Below, in pieces: positions 1-8,384 of a DNA stretch of 23,158 nucleotides. The stretch comes from JAEXNA01 sp050486105 (GTDB taxonomy: Bacteria > Vulcanimicrobiota > Xenobia > Xenobiales > JADMJV01), in assembly GCA_050486105.1 (NCBI GenBank), contig JBJHCR010000064.1, positions 1 through 23,158 of the forward strand, given 5' to 3'. The translations under genes and the position numbers were made by a program. The notes under the pieces were generated by a model. That model saw only the letters and a list, made by a program, of their open reading frames with translations, did no database searches and was not told the origin of the DNA. Within the stretch, counting starts at the first letter, position 1, and each line of letters opens with the position of its first letter.

Positions 1-1232
1 AATAGGAATCGGCCTAAGGCAGCGCGACCATGCAGAGATGCCGAGGCCAAATCTCGCAGGGCCTGCTCAGTCTCGAACACACTTCGACGGCCCATGAGCC
101 AAGAGGTGACAGTGCGGTTGTAAGAGACCTCAAAATGGCTCCGCTCGATACGGTCGGCTTCGGCCCAAGCTTGCATCGCCTCAGTTTGTAGACCGATACT
201 CCAGAGCGAAACAGCCTTATTGTTCAGAGAGTCAGCCCGTTGCGAGAGTGGCTGGGGAACACCATAGGGGTACTCCCTTGCTACCATTTCGGAGTACGCT
301 TGAATCAGACTGGTGCGCACCGTGGCAAGCGACGATGGGCGGTCGCCCGGTTGTTTGGCCAGGCAAGCGAGCACGGTATCGGCCAAGGAGGTGGGGATCT
401 CAGGTCGATGCACAGCCGGGGATTCAGGCACCGCAGAGAGATGGGCGCCAATGAGCTTTCCGAGATTCCAACTCTCTCCTGGGGGCTCGAACGGATGTCG
501 TCCGGTGAGCGCTTGATAAGCCACTACTCCCAGGGAATAAATGTCGGCCTCTGGACCCACACTTTTCTGCATCCACTGCTCTGGAGGAGCGTAGTGAGGG
601 GTCCCCGTCATCACTCCCGTTCTCGTCAAGGAAACGTCCGCAGAGCTCTGAAAAAGCTTGGTTCGAACTCCTTGATTGCTGCTGACCACCGGGGTGTCCC
701 CGGCCTTAAAAGCCTTGCTGAGGCCGAAGTCGGTGACAGCTAGTGAGCCTTCAGAATCGAATAAGAGGTTAGCCGGTTTGATGTCTCGATGAGCCAATCC
801 CAGTTGATGTGCGTAACTGAGACCTTCACTGGCGTGAATCAGCCAGCCCAAAGCTTCAGCCCACTCATCACTAGTCGAGGGCGGCCCAGAACGTTGCTCG
901 AGGCGCTCCTTTAGGCTGCCTCCAGAGCAAAGGTCCAAGAAGAGCACCGGAACATGCCGCCATTCTCGAACGAACCAGCAAGAGACAATGCGAGGATGAA
1001 GCCCGAGGTCAATCCAGGTGTGAGCTTCCCGAACCCAACGCTTCAAATCGAACTGGGCCCCGTCTCCGAGATTCAGAGGAACCTTCATAGCCAACTGCCG
1101 ATTCCACTCGCGATGGTGGACCTGGTAGACCACTCCCATCCCCCCCTTTCCCAGGAGTGGACCCACCTCCAGCATTCCGCCGATGACCTCACCGGTCAGG
1201 CGATCTGCCTCTTCAGCGGTGGCCTGAGTCAT
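1..1232 (-). CDS. Ser/Thr protein kinase, Hanks type (C-terminus cut by window edge)
   Basis: About 410 residues are visible; the 3' end runs off base 1. The protein phosphorylates Ser/Thr on unknown targets, presumably in the cytoplasm. Visible kinase motifs are the Gly-rich loop GKGGMGVV (28-35), the ATP lysine K50 in LAMKVP, Glu69, the catalytic loop HRDIKPAN (148-155), DFG (168-170) and APPEQ at the P+1 loop. The stretch between DFG and APPE is about 20 residues longer than usual and rich in Ser/Thr. After the kinase domain (near residue 320 on) comes helical sequence with a TPR-like signature (NNKAVSLWSIGLQTEAMQAW), so a TPR tail is likely. The start is ATG at 1232, 64 bases after the upstream regulator gene stops, so the two are probably co-transcribed. 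An in-frame TTG further upstream is possible. The kinase assignment is secure; the substrate is unknown. Confidence 0.93.
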   Translation of the reverse strand, partial: MTQATAEEADRLTGEVIGGMLEVGPLLGKGGMGVVYQVHHREWNRQLAMKVPLNLGDGAQFDLKRWVREAHTWIDLGLHPRIVSCWFVREWRHVPVLFLDLCSGGSLKERLEQRSGPPSTSDEWAEALGWLIHASEGLSYAHQLGLAHRDIKPANLLFDSEGSLAVTDFGLSKAFKAGDTPVVSSNQGVRTKLFQSSADVSLTRTGVMTGTPHYAPPEQWMQKSVGPEADIYSLGVVAYQALTGRHPFEPPGESWNLGKLIGAHLSAVPESPAVHRPEIPTSLADTVLACLAKQPGDRPSSLATVRTSLIQAYSEMVAREYPYGVPQPLSQRADSLNNKAVSLWSIGLQTEAMQAWAEADRIERSHFEVSYNRTVTSWLMGRRSVFETEQALRDLASASLHGRAALGRFL

Positions 1233-1296
1233 GCTCTCAAGGGAGACGGCAGACTTGGACGAGGAGATCGATTTCAAGGATTCACCGAACCCAACT

Positions 1297-3744
1297 TCAG
1301 GCAGTGATCTCGAGGTACATCTCAGTCATCTCGCTGGGTGGGCTTAGGTTCAGCTCATCTTTGAACACCTGAGTGCAGCTCTGATACTGACGGATGGCCA
1401 GAGCAGGCTTGCCTTGCTCGACATGAGCGGTCATCAAGGTAATATGGGCTTCCTGATGACAATTGTCGATCTGCAATAGGCGATTGGCGTAGTCGCAGGC
1501 CACTTCGTATCGTTCCTTGGCAAAGAAATGCTCCATCATGGTTTCCAGGATCTCAATATACTTGATCTCAAGATTCTCTTTGAGATAAATAGCCCAATCG
1601 GCATAGTAGCCCTCCATGAAAGGACCCTGATAGAGCCCCTCCGCCTTCTGGAAGGAGCTGATAGCCTCGTCTTCCTTGCCGTCTCTCAAGTGGGCCTGAC
1701 CGAGATCGTAAAGCCGCTCGAACTCCGAAATATCAAAGAACCAAGGGCGGTCATCGTTGAACCGATAGAAGCCTTTTCTGGCTAGAACAACTCGCTCATT
1801 CTCGCCAGGCTCACCTCCGGCTTCCAGGGCCTTACGCATGTGTGACAAAGCCGCATAGAGGCTCTGTCTGGCCTTATCCGGGGGATTGTCCGGCCAAAAC
1901 ATATCCATGATCTTCTCGTCGCCCACATCTTTGCCCGCTTGAGTGGCAAGGTAAGCAAAAATGCACTTGGACTTGCGAGTCTTCCAGAGCTTGTCGTGGA
2001 CCTCATTGTCCCCGGAGAACACCCGAAATTTCCCGAAACCATAGAGAGACAGGGGAGGAGAAGTCTTGACCCCTTCTCGGGCAGCGAAAAGTTCCTTGGC
2101 CCATTTTTTGGCTTCCTCTCCAACCTCGCTCAGAAACGGGTTGATGCTGTCCCACCCGAAACCCAGCAGCAAGCGTTCCACCGCTGCGGTCTCAGAGTGA
2201 CCGGCCCCGGTCTCCAGCAATAGGGGAATAGCGAGGTAGCGCTCGCCCTTGAGCACCGACGACAGCTCCAGGTCATCGATCAGGCGAACGGCTTCCAAAG
2301 TGGCTTCGAGAGCCTTATCCTTGGCTTCGCTGGACAAATGGAGCCGACCCCTGTAGAGCAGTGTCAAGGCCCGATCAGCATGAGCCTCCCAGAGCGAGAA
2401 GAGCTCTTCAGCCGTCTCCAGATATTCCAGCCCTTGTTCGACCTGCCCCAGAAGACCCAGGATCAAGCCCCGAACTCTGGCCACTCGACCTCGCAATAGG
2501 CCGCTCTCCCCGGGGGATTCGCTCCAAGCTTGCTCAATCGCAGCCCGAGCCTCTTCCAACCGGCGACGATGGACCAGAGACAGGGACAGACCAACTCTTG
2601 CCTCTAGTTGGAGTCGAGGTTTAGCGCCCGAGGGGAACAGGGTCAAGATCTCTTCGTAGGCTTTCGCCGCCGTCTCGAGGTCCCCAGCAGACAGATAGGT
2701 CTGAGCCAGACCGAGCATGAGCTCAGCTTGTCTCTCCTTGCTGAGCACCTCATCGTCAGGGAGATCCTCCTCCTCATGGTCGGATTCACTCATGACGGTT
2801 TGAAAAAGTTCTACCAGTCGAGGATCGAAATGGGTACCCGCCTCTTTCTCCAAGACTTGCCTAGCCTCATTATGGCTCATGGGTGGCCGGTGAGGACGAG
2901 GACTGGTCATGGCATCGAAGGCCTCCACCACCGAGAGGATGCGTGATTCGAGAGGTATGGATTCTCCTTTGAGGCCATCGGGAAAACCCGACCCATCAAA
3001 CCACTCGTGGTGATGGAGAATCACTCGAAAAACTTCCTTCAGACTCGAAGAACTAGAGAACAGACTCTTCGAGGCCTCGGTGCGTGACTCCGTGAACTCC
3101 TGTCGCTCGGCTTCGACCAACTCCGAAGCTCGGTCCAGAAAGGATCGCTTTCTCCCGATACTTCCAATGTCGTGCAGAAAAGACGCCAATTCTAAAATCT
3201 CTAACTGTTCGCGGGACAAACCAGCCCGCCGACCCACCCTGGCCGACATCTCAGCGACTCTCCGAGAGTGACCGGCGAAATGAGGATCGCGCTCCTCCAC
3301 CCCTTCGGCCATCAAGCGAATTATGGAGGAGAAGTCTTTCCATTGATTCGCCAGACCGGTGGCGTAAGCTTTCTGAAGTCGAAAGCTTTCCAGACAACGT
3401 TTGACGCTGGCCACGAACTGCCGGTCATCAAACGGTTTCATGATATAGTCGTCCACCCCAAGTTTGATGGCCTGGACCGGTATATCCGGGGAGGCGTAGC
3501 CGGTGATCACGATGGAGCGAGCGTCTGGCTGCTGCTGTTTGACGTTCGACAAAGTCTCGATCCCGTCCATCTCGGCCATGCGGACGTCGGAAACCACCAA
3601 GTCGAAATTCTCCCCTTTGGCCTTTTCGATAGCCTCCATACCTGAGGATGCCGTCGTAACTTCGTACCCTTCGTCCTCGAGAAGGATCTCGAGAGCCGAT
3701 AACATTAGGGGGTCGTCTTCTACGACCAAGATCTTCTCTGCCAC
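1297..3744 (-). CDS. Five-domain regulator: REC, HD-GYP-like, TPR, winged helix, BTAD
   Basis: 815 residues from GTG 3744, chosen because AGGTGA sits 4 bases upstream and the receiver domain begins at once; the ORF itself stays open to 3909. Order: receiver domain 1-120 (acidic pocket E9-D11, phospho-acceptor D53, T81, K103); HD-GYP-like domain about 135-320 (H159, HD 191-192, HHH 244-246, GFP 253-255 in place of GYP); TPR-like helices about 335-530; OmpR/SARP-type winged helix about 565-660; BTAD helical domain about 670-815. A phosphorelay receiver is thus joined to a possible cyclic-di-GMP phosphodiesterase fold and a DNA-binding output. In the HD-GYP part, HDIGK reads HDIGS and the usual AD before FDA reads VE, so activity is uncertain. 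It is divergent from a histidine kinase at 3921 and is followed by a Ser/Thr kinase gene. Domain calls come from motif recognition. Confidence 0.92.
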   Translation of the reverse strand: MAEKILVVEDDPLMLSALEILLEDEGYEVTTASSGMEAIEKAKGENFDLVVSDVRMAEMDGIETLSNVKQQQPDARSIVITGYASPDIPVQAIKLGVDDYIMKPFDDRQFVASVKRCLESFRLQKAYATGLANQWKDFSSIIRLMAEGVEERDPHFAGHSRRVAEMSARVGRRAGLSREQLEILELASFLHDIGSIGRKRSFLDRASELVEAERQEFTESRTEASKSLFSSSSSLKEVFRVILHHHEWFDGSGFPDGLKGESIPLESRILSVVEAFDAMTSPRPHRPPMSHNEARQVLEKEAGTHFDPRLVELFQTVMSESDHEEEDLPDDEVLSKERQAELMLGLAQTYLSAGDLETAAKAYEEILTLFPSGAKPRLQLEARVGLSLSLVHRRRLEEARAAIEQAWSESPGESGLLRGRVARVRGLILGLLGQVEQGLEYLETAEELFSLWEAHADRALTLLYRGRLHLSSEAKDKALEATLEAVRLIDDLELSSVLKGERYLAIPLLLETGAGHSETAAVERLLLGFGWDSINPFLSEVGEEAKKWAKELFAAREGVKTSPPLSLYGFGKFRVFSGDNEVHDKLWKTRKSKCIFAYLATQAGKDVGDEKIMDMFWPDNPPDKARQSLYAALSHMRKALEAGGEPGENERVVLARKGFYRFNDDRPWFFDISEFERLYDLGQAHLRDGKEDEAISSFQKAEGLYQGPFMEGYYADWAIYLKENLEIKYIEILETMMEHFFAKERYEVACDYANRLLQIDNCHQEAHITLMTAHVEQGKPALAIRQYQSCTQVFKDELNLSPPSEMTEMYLEITA

Positions 3745-3920
3745 TGAGTCACCTAACCAATCGACTGGGAACTTTTGTGGGCAGGGAGGGCTCTCCTTCT
3801 TTGAAAGAGGGTGGACCGGTACGTTTTCACCAGAATTTCCAGAATTGAGATGGCCCAATGCGAGCATTGCCTTGAAACACTTGGGCAGGAACGGTTCGGC
3901 TTTCTGCAAAACTCGACCGA
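3745..3920. promoter_or_regulatory. Divergent intergenic region between regulator and histidine kinase
   Basis: These 176 bases separate two divergently transcribed genes, so promoters for both should lie here, and possibly sites for the DNA-binding regulator itself. The AGGTGA ribosome-binding site of the regulator is at its left edge on the minus strand. I could not pick out a convincing -35/-10 pair on either strand. Confidence 0.4.
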
Positions 3921-5282
3921 GTGGAAGCCAACGCTTTGATCTACGCCTTTTGGGCCTGCTCTTCAGGGGTAATCCTGGCGGCGGCCTTTGTGGCTACCAC
4001 AGCTCTCAAATCCCGAGACAAATACATCAAGGACATTCTAAGCCTTCTCGAAGGAACCGGCGTGGGTGAGGGCGGCTTGCTGGCCCAGGCTGAAGACCTG
4101 TGCCGGGAGTATCAAGAGCGCACCAAAGCAGGCGGGATCGCTTTGTACTTGAGTTCCGGTTCGGGGCCCAAGAAGTTGCTCCAAAGTGGTGAGAGCGCCG
4201 AAGTCACCGGCCCGGGGGTGGTCCGCGACCTGTTGCTTCAAGCCATCAACACCGACGAGCCCGGTGAAGCCGTTCAAGGGGGGCGCTTCCTACTGTCCTA
4301 TCCCATCCCAAGTCAGGACGGGGCTGCCCTTCTTCTGTTCTGGGAGAAAGAACACCGCCCCGACGAAAAAGAGCGAAATCTCTTGCAGGTCACCTGCCGC
4401 CTTTTGTCTCTGGTGGTTGCCGGGCTGCGGGCGGAGACGACTCAAAACGAACTGCAAGCCGAAGTCTTGGATCTGCGCAGCAAGGCCAGAGCAGAAGTCT
4501 CCGAAATGGAGGCTGAAATGGGTGAGGAGCACCATCTGGCTTCCGTCGGCCGCTTGGCCGCTGGAGTGGCCCACGAGCTCAACACTCCCCTGGGAGCCGT
4601 CTTGACTATGGTCAGTTCACTCTTGCGAAAAGAAGAGGATCCCAATAAGAAGAAGCGCTTGAGCATCGTCAACGATGCGGTGGTCAAATGCCGTGACATC
4701 ATCAATAAGTTGCTGGTTTACTCCCGCTCTCCGGTTCAGACGGAAAAGGGTCTGACCTTCAGTCGCTTTGTGCGTACGGACACCGATTTGAACAGCATTG
4801 TCTCAGGGGTGGCAGAAATGATGGAAGAAGAACTTTCGTCTCACGGGATCTCTTTGAAGTGCCAACTTGACGACAATCTGCCGGCCTTTCGTGCCAACGG
4901 TACCCAGTGGTCCCACGTGATAACCAATCTGATCGCTAATGCTCGGGATATCCTGCTTGAGACTCAAACCCCCAATCCTGTCATCAAGGTGACAACCAAG
5001 ACTTCCGGAACCAAGATCAAGGCCTCCGTCGAAGACAACGGTCCTGGAGTTCCCGAGGCTCATCGAGGAAAGATTTTTGAGCCGTTTTTCACCACCAAGG
5101 AGGTGGGGCGAGGGACCGGACTTGGCTTGGCCATATGCAGCGAAATCGTTCGAAAACATAAGGGCGAGATCGCTATCAAGACCGGCTCCAAAGGAGGCGC
5201 CCTCTTTGAAATCACCCTGGAGCCAGATCTCACTCCCCCTGAGATCCCGGCCGCTCCCTTGCCCAAAGAGCAATATCCATAA
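3921..5282 (+). CDS. Membrane-anchored sensor histidine kinase
   Basis: 453 residues starting with GTG. One hydrophobic segment at 5-29 anchors the N-terminus. Residues about 45-170 look like a small GAF/PAS-type sensor, followed by a likely coiled coil at 172-203. The HisKA dimerisation helix carries the phospho-accepting His at 218 (AAGVAHELNTPLG). The HATPase_c domain shows the N box (N336, N340), G1 box DNGPG (372-376), F box FEPFF (386-390) and G2 box GRGTGLGLAI. All catalytic boxes are intact, so it should autophosphorylate. There is no attached receiver. The divergent neighbour carries a receiver domain, so the two probably form a two-component pair; that link is inference from position. 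The ribosome-binding site before the GTG is weak, so the exact start is uncertain, but the membrane segment directly follows it. Confidence 0.94.
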   Translation: MEANALIYAFWACSSGVILAAAFVATTALKSRDKYIKDILSLLEGTGVGEGGLLAQAEDLCREYQERTKAGGIALYLSSGSGPKKLLQSGESAEVTGPGVVRDLLLQAINTDEPGEAVQGGRFLLSYPIPSQDGAALLLFWEKEHRPDEKERNLLQVTCRLLSLVVAGLRAETTQNELQAEVLDLRSKARAEVSEMEAEMGEEHHLASVGRLAAGVAHELNTPLGAVLTMVSSLLRKEEDPNKKKRLSIVNDAVVKCRDIINKLLVYSRSPVQTEKGLTFSRFVRTDTDLNSIVSGVAEMMEEELSSHGISLKCQLDDNLPAFRANGTQWSHVITNLIANARDILLETQTPNPVIKVTTKTSGTKIKASVEDNGPGVPEAHRGKIFEPFFTTKEVGRGTGLGLAICSEIVRKHKGEIAIKTGSKGGALFEITLEPDLTPPEIPAAPLPKEQYP

Positions 5283-5362
5283 GCGGACTTACCCTCTGAT
5301 TTTCCCCGACTGTTAACAACCTCTTAAGACACCGGAGGGGTGGCTTATCTTAGGATTGGACT

Positions 5363-5470
5363 ATGAAAGATCTCGTTTTAATCAACACCGATGGACTGCG
5401 TCGGGTTTTTCGTTTTGTCACTCCAGCCGCACTTTCCGTGCTCAAATCCGCCGGCTGGACTCCAGCCTAA
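5363..5470 (+). CDS. Small ORF, 35 aa, unknown function
   Basis: An ATG at 5363 is preceded by AGGA at 5352-5355 with about 7 bases spacing, a good ribosome-binding site, and opens a 35-codon frame ending TAA. The peptide starts MKDLVLINTDG, has an Arg-rich middle (LRRVFRF) and ends SAGWTPA. It has no membrane segment or signal peptide. It ends about 43 bases before the likely start of the pseudouridine synthase gene. It could be a real small protein or a translated leader that tunes the downstream gene. I do not recognise a family. Confidence 0.5.
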   Translation: MKDLVLINTDGLRRVFRFVTPAALSVLKSAGWTPA

Positions 5471-5513
5471 ACTCGAACCACGAAGGACTCCAGACCCTCT
5501 GCCAGGTACATTG

Positions 5514-6218
5514 GTGAGAGTGGAACCCCTGGATGTGATAGCCCAGACTGCTGACTGGGTAGCCTTCAACAAACCTGCCGGCCTAGTGGTTCACCGTTCC
5601 CGGGGGGCCAACGATCGTCACACGGTGGTCAGCCTGGCTCGGGAACAATTCGGCTTCGAAATCTATCCTGTCAATCGCCTGGATCGGCAAACCTCAGGAG
5701 TGATCGTGATGGCTCGCTCTAAAGACGCCGCCCGAGAACTCTCGACCGCCTTCGCTGAGCGCACCGTCGAGAAAACCTATCAGGCGGTGGTCAGGGGGTG
5801 GCCCCTCTCCCTCGAACAGCCCCGGCACTCCATCGACCGCCCCCTAGGCGGCAAGCCAGCCTTCACCGCGATCCGCTTGCTCAAAGCCGCGGAATTCCCC
5901 GAAGCCCTAGGGCGCTTCCCCACGGCTCGCTTCTCCTTGCTGGAGCTCTCACCTCGCACTGGCCTCACCCATCAACTGCGCCGGCACCTGAGGGGCTGGG
6001 GATATCCCATCATCAATGACCGCAAGCACGGCGACGACAAACTCAATGCCGATTTTTTTCAGCGCTTTCGCATCAAACGTCTGCTCCTCCACTCCCGGGC
6101 CTTGAAGTTCCCCTGCGGAGGGGAAACCCACCAGGTCCAGACCGACTGGAACGGGAGAATAACCGGCCTACTTGACTATCTCGGTCTGAAGTCTATGGCA
6201 GAAATGGGACATCTATGA
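5514..6218 (+). CDS. RluA-family RNA pseudouridine synthase (TruC/RluD-like)
   Basis: Isomerises uridine to pseudouridine in tRNA or rRNA. About 234 residues. The active-site motif YPVNRLDRQTSG contains the catalytic Asp (D57 from GTG 5514). The family's N-terminal FNKPAGLVVHRS and the later GLTHQLRRHL (in place of the common GRTHQIR) are also present. There is no S4 domain, as in TruC-like members. The frame is open from ATG 5391, but residues from there look unlike the family and overlap the 35-aa ORF in another frame. I prefer GTG 5514, 7 bases after AGG; TTG 5511 and GTG 5520 are alternatives. The stop overlaps the start of the radical SAM gene as ATGA, so the two are translationally coupled. 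The RNA target cannot be read from the sequence. Confidence 0.9.
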   Translation: MRVEPLDVIAQTADWVAFNKPAGLVVHRSRGANDRHTVVSLAREQFGFEIYPVNRLDRQTSGVIVMARSKDAARELSTAFAERTVEKTYQAVVRGWPLSLEQPRHSIDRPLGGKPAFTAIRLLKAAEFPEALGRFPTARFSLLELSPRTGLTHQLRRHLRGWGYPIINDRKHGDDKLNADFFQRFRIKRLLLHSRALKFPCGGETHQVQTDWNGRITGLLDYLGLKSMAEMGHL

Positions 6219-8008
6219 CTAAACCGGTACTGTTCATCAATCCTCCTCGGCGGAGTGACGGAACGAGATCGCTTTTCAACAACGCCACCCTAACCTTAGC
6301 CTCTTACCTGGTTAGAAATGGCCAGCCCGCCTTCACCTATTCGGCCAACGGTCCCGACTGGAAGTGGAACGTTTCGCGCTGGCTGGCCAAGCACAAGCCC
6401 AAGACTGTCGCCATCTCATGCAAATGGTGGGACACGCTCTACGGAGCGGTCGAGCTGGCGCGATTCATCAAGAGCGTCAATCCCAAAATACGCTGCGTGG
6501 CCGGAGGTCAGACCGCTACCAGTTTTGCTGAAGAGTTGGTGTCTCAAACCGATTTTGACGCAGTGATCCGGGGTGATGGGGAACGTCCTTTACTGGAGTA
6601 TCTTAAGGGTAAGCCCACGGCAAACTTGAGGACCGCAAAGGGAATGGACCTCCCCATCTCTTACGTGCAAACCGACGATGGGGAAGACCTCCGTCTTCTT
6701 GACGATCTGACTCAAGTTTGCGACCCCCTGCAGTTGGCCAATATCGGCCATTCAGCTCCCTATATCTGGACCGGAAAGGGCTGTCAATGCGCCTGCCTAT
6801 TCTGCGGAGGCTCAGCTCTCGGGCAGAAGACTCTCTTCGGAAGAAAAGGCTACCTCTATCGGTCCATCGAGCATGTGCTCCACGATGTGGAAGTGATGGC
6901 AAAGTGGTCCGAAAACAGCGTTATGTTCGACTTCGACCCCATCGCCGATCCAAATCGAGGAGACTACTATCAGGAACTGTTTAGCCGCATGCCGAAGAAG
7001 AAGTACCATCTCTTCTTTTACGCCTGGTCGCTCCCCAGCTTAGAGTTCATCGATCTCCTGGAAGAGCAGTTCGCCTCGGTTTTTCTCTCCCTCGATGCCC
7101 AATGCTATTCAGAAAGACTCCGCTATGAGTTGGCTAGCAAGAATCAACTCAAACCGTTTTGCTCAAATCAAGATTTTGAGCAAGCGATAGACAAAGTTGG
7201 ACGGTCTCCGAACATGGAGGCTGGAATTTACGGAATCCTCGGTCTGGCCGGTGAAACCCCCCAAGACGTAGCTGAAGCCTTCAATTGGACCCAACATCTG
7301 GTGGTGCGCTATGGGCACATCCTCAGTGAAATCTCGGTGACTCCGTTGTCTACGGAGCCCGGCTCTCTCCTCGATCGCAATCCCGATAAGTACGGGATGG
7401 TGGTCACTCGAAAAACCTTTGAGGACTATTTGGAGTTCACCAAACATCAGTTTTACTCAGATGGAGGCATCCATGAGTCGGAATACGACCCGCTTTTACC
7501 TCACCCCTACGGAGTCCACGCCCAGGGTGAGGACCCGGGGCGAGTGCACAGGGATTACCAGAATCTCACAGCCCACATCGAGAAAGGTATGTCCACCATC
7601 CACCAATATCGGTCCCAGAATTCCCTGCGCTTCTACACCGACAGAGTGCAACTCCAATTGCTCAGCAAGAGCCGGTTTTACAACCCCTGGACTCTCATCC
7701 CCTGGGGCATTCGAATTGCCCTCGAAAAAGGCTATCCGAAGCTGGAGGTCGAGGCTCGAGGGGCCCACATTCTATGTCCGGGTCTCGAATTGCTGAAAGT
7801 CAGCGAACTCGACCCAGCCACCGAGAGTCGATTGGAAGGCTTGAAAAAAGTTTTGAGCCAAGGTTTCCAGTTGACCATCAACTCTACTTCCGATTCGTCT
7901 TGGGGCCTGTGGGAAGAACTCGGAGCCAAGATCTACCGCTCGGAATCATCGCAGCCCAACGTTCAAGAAAGAGGAAGTCATGAGACCGAAAAGCCCGCCC
8001 ACGCCTGA
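6215..8008 (+). CDS. B12-binding-type radical SAM protein
   Basis: 597 residues. Residues 1-135 look like the Rossmann-type B12-binding domain found at the front of many radical SAM enzymes (INPPRRSDG near the start, AISCKWWDT, CVAGGQTATS, DAVIRGDGERPLLE). The radical SAM core carries the 4Fe-4S cluster motif C190-x3-C194-x2-C197, followed by CGGS. A C-terminal part of about 180 residues has no family I recognise. Such enzymes cleave S-adenosylmethionine to a radical and often perform methylations or rearrangements; the substrate here is unknown. The B12-binding part shows no DxHxxG motif, which is common in this radical SAM class. The start overlaps the pseudouridine synthase stop by 4 bases, and the gene end overlaps the next gene by 29 bases, indicating one transcript. 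Confidence 0.9.
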   Translation: MTKPVLFINPPRRSDGTRSLFNNATLTLASYLVRNGQPAFTYSANGPDWKWNVSRWLAKHKPKTVAISCKWWDTLYGAVELARFIKSVNPKIRCVAGGQTATSFAEELVSQTDFDAVIRGDGERPLLEYLKGKPTANLRTAKGMDLPISYVQTDDGEDLRLLDDLTQVCDPLQLANIGHSAPYIWTGKGCQCACLFCGGSALGQKTLFGRKGYLYRSIEHVLHDVEVMAKWSENSVMFDFDPIADPNRGDYYQELFSRMPKKKYHLFFYAWSLPSLEFIDLLEEQFASVFLSLDAQCYSERLRYELASKNQLKPFCSNQDFEQAIDKVGRSPNMEAGIYGILGLAGETPQDVAEAFNWTQHLVVRYGHILSEISVTPLSTEPGSLLDRNPDKYGMVVTRKTFEDYLEFTKHQFYSDGGIHESEYDPLLPHPYGVHAQGEDPGRVHRDYQNLTAHIEKGMSTIHQYRSQNSLRFYTDRVQLQLLSKSRFYNPWTLIPWGIRIALEKGYPKLEVEARGAHILCPGLELLKVSELDPATESRLEGLKKVLSQGFQLTINSTSDSSWGLWEELGAKIYRSESSQPNVQERGSHETEKPAHA

Positions 8009-8384
8009 GGGTTGCTCCCTCGATCAAGCTGATTGCGGCTGCCACAACCTGAGCCAACGCGAGGTGACCAAGAGGCAGAACCTGGCCTACTCCTCCTTCG
8101 TGGTGGCCTTCGCTCTAGTGGGTTACCAGAAGGTGGTAGCCCAGCCCGATTGGGTGCAGTGGATGCCGATGATCCCCTTTTTCGTAGGCTTTCTAGGGAT
8201 TTTTCAAGCCAAGACCCGCACCTGCGTGGCCTTAGCTCTGGCTGACAAAGACATGACCGAGGACAAACTCGGCCCGGTGAAGGACCGCGAAACCGGTTGG
8301 AAGCTGAAGAAGCGTTCGGCCAAGATCATTGCCGGGGCAGCCGCCCTGGCTTTTGTGGCGACGGCGATCTGTCAGAGGTTGTGA
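7980..8384 (+). CDS. Small Cys-containing membrane protein, unknown function
   Basis: 134 residues, starting ATG inside the end of the radical SAM gene (29-base overlap, different frame). The N-terminus has three close cysteines (C12, C19, C21; CSLDQADCGC), which could bind metal. Three hydrophobic segments are visible: about 35-54, 61-76 and 116-131. A conserved-looking FQAKTRTCVALALADKD stretch follows the second. It ends CQRL. I do not recognise the family. The tight overlap suggests it works with the radical SAM protein. The 3' end overlaps the end of the convergent hicA-like gene by 13 bases. Its last 15 residues resemble the end of a 37-aa ORF at 8910, on the other side of the hicBA locus. 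Confidence 0.8.
   Translation: MRPKSPPTPEGCSLDQADCGCHNLSQREVTKRQNLAYSSFVVAFALVGYQKVVAQPDWVQWMPMIPFFVGFLGIFQAKTRTCVALALADKDMTEDKLGPVKDRETGWKLKKRSAKIIAGAAALAFVATAICQRL

Noticed and set aside
240..1307. Plus-strand open frames of 60-170 codons at 240-743 and 954-1307
   Set aside because: They are antisense to the Ser/Thr kinase, whose minus-strand frame carries all kinase motifs.
2829..2842. GGGTACCC inside the BTAD regulator gene as another repeat copy
   Set aside because: It lacks the return strand for the hairpin and is inside a coding sequence; likely chance.
3745..3909. N-terminal extension of the BTAD regulator to 3909 (870 aa)
   Set aside because: The added 55 residues precede the receiver domain, look non-native, and GTG 3744 has a proper AGGTGA site.
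5391..5510. Start of the pseudouridine synthase at ATG 5391
   Set aside because: The extra residues do not resemble the family and the region holds a better-signalled 35-aa ORF in another frame.
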